Virus record (IMG/VR): IMGVR_UViG_3300044673_000252
Coordinates: 1-42,335 of that record
Direction: 5' to 3' (one strand)
Length of the DNA: 42,335 nt
Origin: a virus
The position numbers and the translations under genes are program-made. Shown here one piece after another: positions 13,002 through 20,356 of this stretch; the stretch's first letter is position 1; each line of letters opens with the position of its first letter. The notes under the pieces are model-generated. The model searched no databases and was not told the origin of the DNA. It was given only the letters and a program-made list of their open reading frames with translations.

Positions 13002-13222
13002 TGAGAGGACGAGGAACCGGGGCAACTCCCCCTGAAATCATTTATATGCTCCGTTGCGCCGTAAATGGCCGTGTAGCGTCTCACGTCGCAAAGGCTATCG
13101 GCATATCAACTGGACAGCTGCACCGCTACATGGAAGGCGAGGGCTACCCTGAGCGGAACACGCTGCAACGCATCGTCAATTACTGCGGGATACCGTTCAC
13201 AATTAAACCGGAGGTGAAGTGA
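13001..13222 (+). CDS. Small helix-turn-helix protein
   Basis: A 73-aa protein. The region AVNGRVASHVAKAIGISTGQLHRYMEGEG followed by ERNTLQRIVNYCGIPFTI reads as a helix-turn-helix of the XRE/lambda-repressor-like class. It may be a local regulator. It lies in a run of genes that overlap by one base each. Confidence 0.6.
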   Translation: MRGRGTGATPPEIIYMLRCAVNGRVASHVAKAIGISTGQLHRYMEGEGYPERNTLQRIVNYCGIPFTIKPEVK

Positions 13223-13341
13223 TGAAGGATATTGCCGAACTTATTTTGATTACGGCCTTTATCTTGTCGCTATTTTTTATCTTCTCTGGCACTCCCGATG
13301 TTTGGGATATGTGGCACGCGAAGGCAATGGGAATAGAATGA
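13222..13341 (+). CDS. Single-span membrane protein
   Basis: A 39-aa protein with GGAGGTGAAGTG before ATG 13222. Residues 5-22 (AELILITAFILSLFFIFS) span the membrane; the tail contains WDMWHAKAMG. Function is unknown. Confidence 0.5.
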   Translation: MKDIAELILITAFILSLFFIFSGTPDVWDMWHAKAMGIE

Positions 13342-13454
13342 GCGGTGAAGCCATGATAAAAGCTCTGATTCTGTTTGTCGCCGCCGTCCTAGTTATTCGA
13401 TTTTTGGCGCGGATAGCATTTGATATTGGAGGTGTTGACGATGACCACCACTGA
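13338..13454 (+). CDS. Single-span membrane protein
   Basis: A 38-aa protein overlapping the previous stop (ATGA). Residues 6-24 (MIKALILFVAAVLVIRFLA) form a membrane helix; the end is GGVDDDHH. Two short membrane proteins in a row suggest a paired role, but nothing identifies it. An internal ATG at 13353 is an alternative start. Confidence 0.45.
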   Translation: MSGEAMIKALILFVAAVLVIRFLARIAFDIGGVDDDHH

Positions 13455-13578
13455 CAAGCGCAAGGAACTGGAGAAATACCGCCCGCCCTTGACCAAGGAA
13501 CAGCGCAAAATTAACCGGAATATATCCGCCCCTTTCGACCCTAAATGCACAGCGGGGCAACGGCGCGAGAATCGATAG
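13441..13578 (+). CDS. Small basic hypothetical protein
   Basis: A 45-aa charged protein (TTTDKRKELEKYRPPLTKEQ ... GQRRENR) with GGAGGT upstream of ATG 13441, which overlaps the preceding gene by 14 nt. No family is recognised. Confidence 0.45.
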   Translation: MTTTDKRKELEKYRPPLTKEQRKINRNISAPFDPKCTAGQRRENR

Positions 13579-13586
13579 GAGCTGAA

Positions 13587-13841
13587 ATGAACGAAGACGA
13601 AGCAATCGAACTTATCCGCGCCGAGTTGAAACGAGCCAGGGAGAAGCACCCTATATTCCCAACCGACTTGATACATGGCGTCGGTGTCCTCTGCGAAGAG
13701 TCAGGGGAGGCCATGCAAGCCGCCCTTAACCATATTTACCACGGCGGGAAGAAATCGCACGTTAAAGAGGAATTGACCCATGCCGGAGCAATGGCCGTTC
13801 GCAATTTGATGCACCTTGACAGGTTCAAAAAGTCGGTGTAA
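13587..13841 (+). CDS. MazG-like nucleotide pyrophosphohydrolase fold protein
   Basis: An 84-aa all-helical protein starting after AGGAGCTG. It has GVLCEESGEAMQAAL (the EExxE metal-binding helix) and KEELTHAGAMAVRNL, matching the short MazG-like proteins common in phages. The usual later Asp of the second motif is replaced here by the ELTHAGA segment, so activity is uncertain. MazG-type enzymes hydrolyse non-canonical or signalling nucleotides. The next promoter's -35 box lies inside its 3' end. Confidence 0.75.
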   Translation: MNEDEAIELIRAELKRAREKHPIFPTDLIHGVGVLCEESGEAMQAALNHIYHGGKKSHVKEELTHAGAMAVRNLMHLDRFKKSV

Positions 13842-13844
13842 AAT
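13816..13844 (+). promoter_or_regulatory. Strong predicted promoter of the helicase-methyltransferase pair
   Basis: TTGACA (13816-13821), 17 nt, TAAAAT (13839-13844). The -35 is perfect and the -10 differs in one base. It overlaps the end of the MazG-like gene and precedes the inverted repeat at 13859 and the helicase gene. Bases 13842-13951 hold no gene. Confidence 0.8.
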
Positions 13845-13858
13845 TCTCGAAAATTTAC

Positions 13859-13878
13859 CATCAACGTGCGGGTTGATG
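13859..13878. promoter_or_regulatory. Inverted repeat, possible operator or leader hairpin
   Basis: CATCAAC (13859-13865), 6-nt spacer GTGCGG, GTTGATG (13872-13878): a perfect 7-bp inverted repeat 15 nt after the -10 box, that is, at the start of the transcript. It could bind one of the phage's HTH or RHH proteins, or form a leader hairpin. Confidence 0.45.
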
Positions 13879-13951
13879 ATGCAGTTTGACTGGACCCCCC
13901 TTTGGCGACCCCGCACGGCGCTATTGGGGGGATTCCTTTTTAGAGGTGATT

Positions 13952-15316
13952 ATGAAATATAACGAGTTCCTTGATTCAAAAAGGCAGTTAGGGGGTAATC
14001 ATGGTTTCAAACCTGATTACATACCAGACTATCTTTTTGACTTCCAGAAGGTGTTACTTGAATACGCGGTACTCAAAGGACGCGCCGCCGTCTTTGCCGA
14101 TTGCGGAATGGGAAAGACTCCCCTTCAGCTCTGCTGGTCTGAAAATGTAGTGAGAAAAACGAACGGGAATATCCTGATTCTTGCGCCCTTAGCTGTTTCG
14201 CAACAGACGATTCACGAAGGGGAAAAGTTTGGAATTGAGTGCCACCGTAGCCGCGACGGACAGCCGAAAGGGAAGATCACGATTACCAACTATGAACAGC
14301 TACACCGATTCAATCCGAATGATTTTGTCGGTATGGTCTGCGACGAAAGTTCAATCCTGAAAAATTACAAGGGATCGACAAAACAGGAAATTACTGCTTT
14401 CATGCGGAAACTTCCTTACCGTCTACTTGCCACGGCGACACCTTCCCCTAATGACTTCATCGAACTTGGAACGTCCAGTGAAGCCCTTGGATATTTAGGG
14501 GCAATGGACATGCTCAACAAGTTTTTCAAGAATGACCAAAACAACAGCAAGGTAGGACGCCACCGGGGAGAGGAAGTTAAATGGCGCCTTAAAGGCCATG
14601 CTGAGTTACCTTTCTGGCGTTGGGTCTGTTCGTGGGCGCGTGCCGTTCGCAAGCCGTCTGACCTTGGCTTTGACGATTCAGGTTTCATCCTCCCCGAACT
14701 GATTACCCTTGAAACGGTTGTAGAAGCGAAACGACTTGCCGAGGGGATGTTGTTTGCCATGCCTGCCTACGGCATGAAGGAACAGCGTGAAGAACGGCGC
14801 AGGACGATTGAGGAGCGGTGCGAAGCGGCAGCGGCCAAGGTCAACCATACCGGAGAGCCTGCCCTTGTGTGGTGTCACCTCAACGACGAAGGGGACATGC
14901 TCGAAAAGATAATCCCCGATGCTGTACAGGTATCAGGAAGGGACAGCGACGAAAAGCAGGAGGACAAGTTGATGTCCTTCCAGTCTGGCAAGTCCCGCGT
15001 TCTGGTCACTAAGCCGTCGATAGGTGCATGGGGCTTGAACTTCCAGCACTGCAACCATATGACCTTTTTCCCCTCTCACTCTTTTGAGCAATATTACCAG
15101 GGGGTAAGAAGGTGTTGGCGGTTTGGTCAGAAAAGGGCCGTCACGGTCGATATTATCACGACCGAGGGTGAAGGCCGCGTTATGAAGAATCTACAGCGTA
15201 AGGCCGTTCAAGCCGATCAGATGTTTGATCGTCTGGTTAATGAAATGAATAACGCTCTGTCGGTTTCCGGCGAGAAACACTTTGACAAAAATCAGGAGGT
15301 TCCGTCATGGCTGTAA
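13952..15316 (+). CDS. SNF2-type DEAD/DEAH helicase
   Basis: A 454-aa superfamily 2 ATPase; ATG 13952 follows GAGGT. Motif I DCGMGKT (about residues 50-56), motif II CDESS (about 130-134), motif III ATATPSPN (about 160) and a motif VI region QGVRRCWRFGQKRAV (about 383-397) are present in order and match the SNF2-like branch. It should translocate on duplex DNA using ATP. The end overlaps the start of a DNA methyltransferase by 10 nt, which suggests joint action, such as methylation of phage DNA during replication or packaging. Confidence 0.88.
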   Translation: MKYNEFLDSKRQLGGNHGFKPDYIPDYLFDFQKVLLEYAVLKGRAAVFADCGMGKTPLQLCWSENVVRKTNGNILILAPLAVSQQTIHEGEKFGIECHRSRDGQPKGKITITNYEQLHRFNPNDFVGMVCDESSILKNYKGSTKQEITAFMRKLPYRLLATATPSPNDFIELGTSSEALGYLGAMDMLNKFFKNDQNNSKVGRHRGEEVKWRLKGHAELPFWRWVCSWARAVRKPSDLGFDDSGFILPELITLETVVEAKRLAEGMLFAMPAYGMKEQREERRRTIEERCEAAAAKVNHTGEPALVWCHLNDEGDMLEKIIPDAVQVSGRDSDEKQEDKLMSFQSGKSRVLVTKPSIGAWGLNFQHCNHMTFFPSHSFEQYYQGVRRCWRFGQKRAVTVDIITTEGEGRVMKNLQRKAVQADQMFDRLVNEMNNALSVSGEKHFDKNQEVPSWL

Positions 15317-16266
15317 TGGATCAGGTTGTCACGAAAGAGTATGCACTTTACAACGGCGACTGCATCGAAGTGATGCGCGGTCTGCCGTCAGAGAGCGTCC
15401 ACCTGTCGGTCTATTCTCCCCCCTTCTGTGGGCTTTACACCTATTCCAGCCATGAACGCGACTTGTCAAACTGCGACAGCTACGAGAGTTTTTTCGAGCA
15501 TTACTCTTTCGTGGTCGAAGAGATTGCACGCCTCACGTTGCCGGGACGTTGCACCGCCGTTCACTGCATGGACATGCCAAAGAGCAACAGCGGGACGGAT
15601 ACCTATATTGACTTCCCCGGTGACATTATCCGTTTGCATGAAAAACACGGATTTGGGTTTGCGGCACGTCATGCCATATGGAAAGAGCCGCTCGAGGTTC
15701 GACTTCGCACCATGCAGAAGAACCTGGCGCACAAGACATTTGTGGAGGACTCAATTGATTGCGGCGTTGCCGGTGCTGACTACCTTCTGATTTTCCGTAA
15801 GAAGGGAACAAATCCTATCCCCGTTGCACACCCGACCGGACTGATGGAGTACATCGGAGATAAGCCGATTCCTTCTGATATTTTGCAGTTCCGTGGATAC
15901 GAAGGGAAACAAACCGAGAATCGTTTTTCCCACTGGATATGGCGACAATACGCCTCTTCGATTTGGGATGACATTCGGGGAAAGAACGTCCTTCCGTTCA
16001 AAGAGTCCCGCGACAGTGAAGATGAAAAGCACGTCCACCCATTACAACTTGACATTATTGAGCGCGTTGTGATTATGCGAAGCAATCCCGGCGAGGTGGT
16101 ATTGACCCCCTTTCTTGGCGTCGGTAGCGAGGCGTTTGGAGCGGTTAAGCACGGGCGCAAGGCAATCGGTGCAGAGTTGAAACCGTCCTATTTCCGGCAA
16201 GCTGTGAAGAATCTGGAATGCGTTCACATCCAGCACGAACAGCACGACTTATTTGCAGACGAATAG
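15307..16266 (+). CDS. DNA methyltransferase (N4-cytosine/N6-adenine type, beta class)
   Basis: A 319-aa enzyme with AGGAGGT before ATG 15307. The catalytic motif IV SPPF lies early (about residues 37-40), the SAM-binding motif FLGVGSEAFGA late (about 268-278), followed by KAIGAELKPSYF: this order is that of beta-class amino-methyltransferases. SPPF is more usual for N4-cytosine enzymes but also occurs in N6-adenine ones, so the target base is open. No matching restriction enzyme is seen; protection of phage DNA from host restriction is the likely role. Confidence 0.9.
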   Translation: MAVMDQVVTKEYALYNGDCIEVMRGLPSESVHLSVYSPPFCGLYTYSSHERDLSNCDSYESFFEHYSFVVEEIARLTLPGRCTAVHCMDMPKSNSGTDTYIDFPGDIIRLHEKHGFGFAARHAIWKEPLEVRLRTMQKNLAHKTFVEDSIDCGVAGADYLLIFRKKGTNPIPVAHPTGLMEYIGDKPIPSDILQFRGYEGKQTENRFSHWIWRQYASSIWDDIRGKNVLPFKESRDSEDEKHVHPLQLDIIERVVIMRSNPGEVVLTPFLGVGSEAFGAVKHGRKAIGAELKPSYFRQAVKNLECVHIQHEQHDLFADE

Positions 16267-16284
16267 CACTTCCCTGCCTATCAC

Positions 16285-16345
16285 CCCGCCGTGTCAAAGA
16301 TCCGCGCCGGGGCATGATAACGCATAGTGCGGGGCGGGATTTTTT
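16285..16345 (+). terminator. Possible Rho-independent terminator after the methyltransferase
   Basis: CCCGCC (16285-16290) can pair with GGCGGG (16333-16338), which runs directly into ATTTTTT. The loop is long (42 nt) with inner pairing options, so the stem may fold differently. It would insulate the methyltransferase gene from the replication genes. Confidence 0.45.
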
Positions 16346-16464
16346 CGATAACACTCTTTCCTCCCCGCGCTTGCTGTTGTGAGGTCATCACGTATGCGGA
16401 TACCGAAGTGGCCGAGAGTGGCAGCAGGTAATCGTCATAGGGACGTAGGGGAGGAAATAATTTC

Positions 16465-16493
16465 TTGACACCCGCTAATGCGTGCCGTATAGT
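16465..16493 (+). promoter_or_regulatory. Strong predicted promoter of the replication operon
   Basis: TTGACA (16465-16470), 17 nt, TATAGT (16488-16493): perfect -35 and near-perfect -10. It reads into the hairpin leader and the replication initiator gene. The 380-bp gap from 16267 to 16648 otherwise holds only the terminator, a second -10 box and the leader hairpin. Confidence 0.8.
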
Positions 16494-16516
16494 AGCGGGG
16501 AAATTAACTCTCTGAG

Positions 16517-16546
16517 TTGTGTGGACAGACGCACTTAGAGTATAAT
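16517..16546 (+). promoter_or_regulatory. Possible second promoter of the replication operon
   Basis: A perfect TATAAT (16541-16546) has only a weak -35 candidate, TTGTGT (16517-16522, 18-nt spacing). It may need an activator or be silent. Its transcript would begin just before the leader hairpin. Confidence 0.45.
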
Positions 16547-16563
16547 ACGGATTGCACAACCAG

Positions 16564-16610
16564 AAGCCTTATGTTAGACGAGCTGTCCCTCGTCGGCATG
16601 AGGCTTTTCT
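16564..16610 (+). terminator. Long leader hairpin, possible attenuator
   Basis: AAGCCTTATG (16564-16573) pairs with CATGAGGCTT (16597-16606) with one G-T wobble, and inside it GACGAG (16577-16582) pairs with CTCGTC (16589-16594). The stem runs into TTTTCTG. It lies between two promoters and the initiator gene, so it may terminate or slow early transcripts or protect the leader. Confidence 0.55.
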
Positions 16611-16648
16611 GTGTCTGGCGAATGCAGTCGCTCTAAGGAGCTGATGAT

Positions 16649-17437
16649 ATGGCAGGGTTTCTAATGTTGTCTAGGGAGATTCAATCCCACTGGATTTTTG
16701 ACGATCCAGAGAAGTTAAAAGCGTGGTTGGTGATTCTGATGGAGGTAAATTTTGAAGCAAAGAAGACGCAACTTAAGGGGCATATATTCGAGTGTGGGAT
16801 AGGGCAAAGTCTCTACTCTCTCGACACCTGGGCATCAAAGTTTGGCAAGAATTGGGACAAGTTCAAAGTTAAGAGGTTTTTCGACCTTTTAAAAAAAGAT
16901 GAAATGATATTGACGGAAAACGTAACAGTAACGCTACGGTTAACAGTGTGTAATTACTTAAAATATAACAAACCGTGTAACGGAACCGCAACGGTAGCGC
17001 AACGCCACCGCAACGGTAGCGCAACGGTAGCGCAACTGACTAAAGAAATGAATAAGGGTATAAGGGAAGAAGAAGACCTTAAACCATTGCCGACACAAGA
17101 TTACCAACAAAGATTATTCGCTGAATTTTATCTTTCCTACCCGAAGAAAAAAGCGCGGGTCAATGCTGAAAAAGCATGGAAAAAAATTAGTCCAAACGAA
17201 TCTCTTTTCCTTGATATTTTGACGGGGCTTGAAAGAGCTAAGAATAGCTTTGACTGGACGAAGGAAAAAGGAAAATATATCCCCTATCCGGCTTCATGGC
17301 TTAATGCTGGTGGATGGGAAGATGAACACGAAGAGGAAGAGGTTGAACGCCCAGAACACTTCCGACCCCATGGTTCAGTGAATCTCCCCGAGTCATATTT
17401 TAAAGCCCTCGAAAAAGCGACAGGGATAAAACGCTGA
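16649..17437 (+). CDS. Replication initiator-like protein containing iterons
   Basis: A 262-aa protein with AAGGAG upstream of ATG 16649. The N-terminal part (FLMLSREIQSHWIFDD ... LYSLDTWASKFGKNWDKFKV) is a winged-helix domain as in phage DnaD/O-type initiators. The C-terminal part (FYLSYPKKKARVNAEKAWKKI ... YIPYPASWLNAGGWEDE) is the usual tail of phage replication proteins. The linker is encoded by tandem 11-bp repeats (16987-17041), so, as in lambda O, the origin probably lies within the gene. It overlaps the primase-helicase start by one base. Confidence 0.85.
   Translation: MAGFLMLSREIQSHWIFDDPEKLKAWLVILMEVNFEAKKTQLKGHIFECGIGQSLYSLDTWASKFGKNWDKFKVKRFFDLLKKDEMILTENVTVTLRLTVCNYLKYNKPCNGTATVAQRHRNGSATVAQLTKEMNKGIREEEDLKPLPTQDYQQRLFAEFYLSYPKKKARVNAEKAWKKISPNESLFLDILTGLERAKNSFDWTKEKGKYIPYPASWLNAGGWEDEHEEEEVERPEHFRPHGSVNLPESYFKALEKATGIKR
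16987..17041. repeat. Tandem 11-bp iterons, candidate replication origin
   Basis: CGCAACGGTAG occurs at 16987, 17009 and 17020, a variant CGCAACGCCAC at 16998, and a partial copy CGCAACTGACT at 17031, all head to tail at exact 11-bp steps. An AT-rich stretch (about 16950-16973) precedes them. The period is not a multiple of three, so the repeats are not explained by a repeated peptide. They fit initiator-binding iterons. Confidence 0.7.
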
Positions 17438-19356
17438 TGGACGTTTCCGAAATCTCACAACGGCTTAAAGATCAGGCCGAGACGATTGCCAAGTATCTCT
17501 TGCCGGGAGGAAAACTGAACGGGCGGGAGTGGATAGCCGGCGATATTTCCGGTATGCCGGGAAAGTCTCTCAAGGTCTGCGTCTCTGGCTCAAAACAAGG
17601 TATCTGGTCAGACTTCGCAAGCGGTGACTCTGGCGACCTAATCGACCTCTGGACGGCAACGCGGGGGATAGGAATAGCCGACGCCTTAAAGGAGATCAAG
17701 AATTATCTCGGCATTGACGACCGGCCCGACTTCTTGCCTATCGCCAAGAGGACGTATAGCAAACCAGTCAGACCGGCGCATGTGGTCAAGGCTAAGTCGG
17801 CTGTTGTCTCTTATCTGGAAGGCCGGGGAATCACACAACCGATTATTGAAGCGTTTAAGGTTGCCGAGGCGAAGCACTACGAAAGCGACAAGGGGAAATG
17901 GGCGGGACCGTGGATTGTCTTCCCGTTTCTCTCCCCTACCGGCGAACTGGAAATGCTCAAGTATTTGCACATTGAGCGCAAGGACGGGAAAAAACAAACC
18001 GTGGTGACTTCCGATTGCCGCCCGACTCTTTGGGGATGGCAGGCGCTACCGGAGAACACGCGCACCGTCGTTATTACCGAGGGCGAAATTGACGCCATGA
18101 GCATGACCGTTTATGGCTATCCGTCTCTCTCTGTACCGTTTGGCGGGGGATCAGGAGCCAAACAACAATGGATTGATCACCAGTACGACGAGTTGGACCG
18201 CTTCGAGACGATTTACCTTGCTCTTGATAACGACGATGCCGGCATGATTGCGAATAAGGAAATATCTCAACGCCTAGGGCTGCACCGTTGCCGCGTGGTC
18301 AATCTCCCCCACAAGGACGCGAACGAATGCTTACAGAAGGGAACCACGAAAGATGAAATTGACGTTTGCATTGCTCAAGCCAAGACCTTTGACCCGGAAG
18401 AATTGCGGCGGTCCGATTCTTTTATTGCCGAAGTGCTGGAAGAGTTTTATCCGACAGGGGGGAAAATCCCCGGTGTCGATATGCCGTGGAAGCGTAACGC
18501 ATTCCGTGACCCTGTACGGATACAGCGCGGCGAGGTGTCTATTTGGACGGGAGGGAATGGACAAGGCAAAAGTCTGATGCTCGGCCAGTTCATCATGCAC
18601 GCCATAGCCGAGGGAGAACGGGCTTGCATTGCCTCCTTGGAAATGGCACCACGGAAAACATTGACACGCCAGGTGAGGCAAGCGACCTGCCAAGATCGAC
18701 CCGTGAAGAGTGAGATAACTGATTGCCTTGAATGGCTAGGGGAAAAACTTTATCTCTTTAATCTGGTAGGAACGGCACAACTTGACCGACTCCTTGAAGT
18801 CTTTGAGTACGCGGTGAAGCGGTACGGTGTCAGACAATTGGTCATTGACTCTCTGCTGAAATGCGGAGTATCGGAAGACGATAAGGACGAGCAAAAAGCC
18901 TTTGTCAATCGCCTCTGCGAGTTTGCTGATAAGACCGGCTCCCACGTCCACCTTGTCGCTCACAGCCGGAAGCAGTTGAACGAAGACCATATGTCCCGCA
19001 AGAATGACGTTAGGGGATCGGCGGCAATAACAGACCTTGGCTTTAACGTCTTCTCAACCTGGAGGAACAAGCCAAAAGAGGCCGCGTTACAGGAGTTCGA
19101 AAAGACCGGAGTTGTGCCGAAAGGATTTAAAACTTCCTCTGAAATCCTTGAACAGCCAGACGCGATCTTATCCGTTGAAAAGCACCGGCAGGATGGAGAT
19201 AAGGAAGGGCGCATTGACCTTTTCCTTGACCGGGAGTCGATGCAGTTCTCGACAGGAGGAGGACCGGTAAAATACTACAAGGTGGAGGCACAGAAGAACC
19301 CCGAAGATGTTTGGTATGAAAACAAGATGAAGGAGAACCGATATGGAAAAGATTGA
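17437..19356 (+). CDS. Primase-helicase fusion (TOPRIM plus DnaB-type helicase)
   Basis: A 639-aa protein. The N-terminal region has a primase-like part (KQGIWSDFASGDSGDLIDLW) without an obvious zinc finger. The TOPRIM domain has ITEGEIDAMS (about residue 212) and LALDNDDAG (about 262-270). The RecA-like helicase domain has Walker A GGNGQGKS (about 372-379) and Walker B LVIDSLL (about 468-474). The layout is that of T7 gp4: primer synthesis and 5'-3' unwinding at the fork. Lack of the zinc motif recalls short forms of such proteins. Confidence 0.92.
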   Translation: MDVSEISQRLKDQAETIAKYLLPGGKLNGREWIAGDISGMPGKSLKVCVSGSKQGIWSDFASGDSGDLIDLWTATRGIGIADALKEIKNYLGIDDRPDFLPIAKRTYSKPVRPAHVVKAKSAVVSYLEGRGITQPIIEAFKVAEAKHYESDKGKWAGPWIVFPFLSPTGELEMLKYLHIERKDGKKQTVVTSDCRPTLWGWQALPENTRTVVITEGEIDAMSMTVYGYPSLSVPFGGGSGAKQQWIDHQYDELDRFETIYLALDNDDAGMIANKEISQRLGLHRCRVVNLPHKDANECLQKGTTKDEIDVCIAQAKTFDPEELRRSDSFIAEVLEEFYPTGGKIPGVDMPWKRNAFRDPVRIQRGEVSIWTGGNGQGKSLMLGQFIMHAIAEGERACIASLEMAPRKTLTRQVRQATCQDRPVKSEITDCLEWLGEKLYLFNLVGTAQLDRLLEVFEYAVKRYGVRQLVIDSLLKCGVSEDDKDEQKAFVNRLCEFADKTGSHVHLVAHSRKQLNEDHMSRKNDVRGSAAITDLGFNVFSTWRNKPKEAALQEFEKTGVVPKGFKTSSEILEQPDAILSVEKHRQDGDKEGRIDLFLDRESMQFSTGGGPVKYYKVEAQKNPEDVWYENKMKENRYGKD

Positions 19357-19537
19357 GTATCGTCCCGTAATGGCTGAGGGTTTAAAAGGGATGTTCCACG
19401 GTTGGGGAGAATCGGTTGTTTATGGGCTCGGCGACGAACTGAAAACTTTTACCGTTGCATTAGTTGAACGCGCAGACGGGAGGATTGACAGAGTGTTGCC
19501 GGAGAAGGTGACATTTACGGACAGGCTTCACGGGTAA
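19343..19537 (+). CDS. Small conserved phage protein
   Basis: A 64-aa protein overlapping the primase-helicase end by 14 nt, with AAGGAGAA before ATG 19343. It reads EYRPVMAEGLKGMFHGWGE ... ELKTFTVALVERADG, and ends VLPEKVTFTDR, beta-rich and typical of small proteins beside phage replication genes. Function is unknown. Confidence 0.65.
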   Translation: MEKIEYRPVMAEGLKGMFHGWGESVVYGLGDELKTFTVALVERADGRIDRVLPEKVTFTDRLHG

Positions 19538-19570
19538 TTGGTACACGGATCAGAGTTAAGGGAGAGAGAT

Positions 19571-19768
19571 ATGTCCTCAATGGAAGAGGGAAACGACGAA
19601 TGGGGCTGTGGTTGCTGTAAGGATGGAGGAGACTGTTTCGAGTGCGGAGAGTGTGACGACTTTGACGAACTCCAGACGAATCGGAATTGCCCGACTTGCG
19701 AGGGGACGGGGAGTTATTGGGATATGCCCTGCATAGATTGCGGCGGCACAGGATATTGGGAGTGGTGA
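19571..19768 (+). CDS. Small DnaJ-like zinc-finger protein
   Basis: A 65-aa protein; ATG 19571 follows GGGAGAGAG. It is Cys-rich: CGCC, CFECGEC, then NCPTCEGTGSYWDMPCIDCGGTGY. The two CxxCxGxG units match the zinc-binding repeats of DnaJ. It may be a chaperone mimic or a simple metal-binding protein. The first part is very acidic. Confidence 0.65.
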   Translation: MSSMEEGNDEWGCGCCKDGGDCFECGECDDFDELQTNRNCPTCEGTGSYWDMPCIDCGGTGYWEW

Positions 19769-19770
19769 CG

Positions 19771-19896
19771 ATGGAAGAAGAGTTTCAAAAATGGTGGGAT
19801 GAAAAAGGCTTTTTGCTCGGAACAAGTAAGGCGCTTCGGCCAATTTTCGAGGCTGGATTTATGGCAAATGATCGCGCCTATAGGGAGCAGGGTTAG
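19771..19896 (+). CDS. Small conserved phage protein (FxxWWxxKG)
   Basis: A 41-aa protein starting MEEEFQKWWDEKGF and containing PIFEAGFMANDRAYREQG. The pattern FxxWW ... AFxAG is very common in small phage early proteins. The final AYREQ also occurs inside the next gene, with similar DNA, which suggests past recombination between related genes. Confidence 0.6.
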   Translation: MEEEFQKWWDEKGFLLGTSKALRPIFEAGFMANDRAYREQG

Positions 19897-19931
19897 ATTT
19901 ATTGGCGAGAACGACAGAGAAGGAGAGTGAT

Positions 19932-20276
19932 ATGGATTTTAAGGAAAGATGCACAATTGCGGAAAAGTGTTTGCCCATGTCTGATTATCGGACGCAAGTT
20001 GCTATGCTTCATAATGATCTGATTGAGCGCATAGAAGAACTAGAAACCGCCCTTGCTACCACCGAACGCGCCTACAGGGAGCAGAAGGATGGATTTGAAC
20101 TGCTGCGCGATGAAATGAAGGAAATCGCCCTTGCCCTCGGACGGTCAAAAACAGACGGTGAATCGGACTGCGACTGGTACGATATGGCCGGGGAAATCAG
20201 GGAGCAGAAGGAACGGGCGGATAGACTTGAGAAATTATTGAATCCACCGCCTAAGTTAATGAGATTTGTAGAGTAG
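19932..20276 (+). CDS. Coiled-coil hypothetical protein
   Basis: A 114-aa protein with AAGGAGAG before ATG 19932. It is almost wholly helical (LIERIEELETALATTERAYREQKDG, EIREQKERADRLEKLL) with one Cys/Trp patch (SDCDWYDMAG). It is the last gene before the cassette cluster; its TAG lies 20 bp before the first attC-like site. It could be an outer cassette itself, but no matching start box is found. Confidence 0.6.
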   Translation: MDFKERCTIAEKCLPMSDYRTQVAMLHNDLIERIEELETALATTERAYREQKDGFELLRDEMKEIALALGRSKTDGESDCDWYDMAGEIREQKERADRLEKLLNPPPKLMRFVE

Positions 20277-20295
20277 GCCGACAATGGTGCCGGGG

Positions 20296-20356
20296 AGATA
20301 ACGATTTTAAGCTGTGCGGCGGGCCTTATCCGCCCACACCAGCGCCTTGGTTATGG
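20296..20356 (+). other. attC-like site at the 5' edge of the cassette cluster
   Basis: A 61-bp site: 5' box AGATAAC (20296-20302); left stem TGTG, unpaired C, GGCGG (20313-20322); loop of 7; right stem CCGCC-CACA (20330-20338); 3' box GTTATGG (20350-20356). The single extra C is the extrahelical base expected of attC. The 5' box does not match the 3' box, which belongs to cassette B1; its own partner (GTTATCT) is not seen nearby. Confidence 0.75.

Noticed and set aside
16987-17041. 11-bp tandem repeats as a CRISPR array
   Set aside because: There are no spacers and the units are far too short; they are contiguous iterons.
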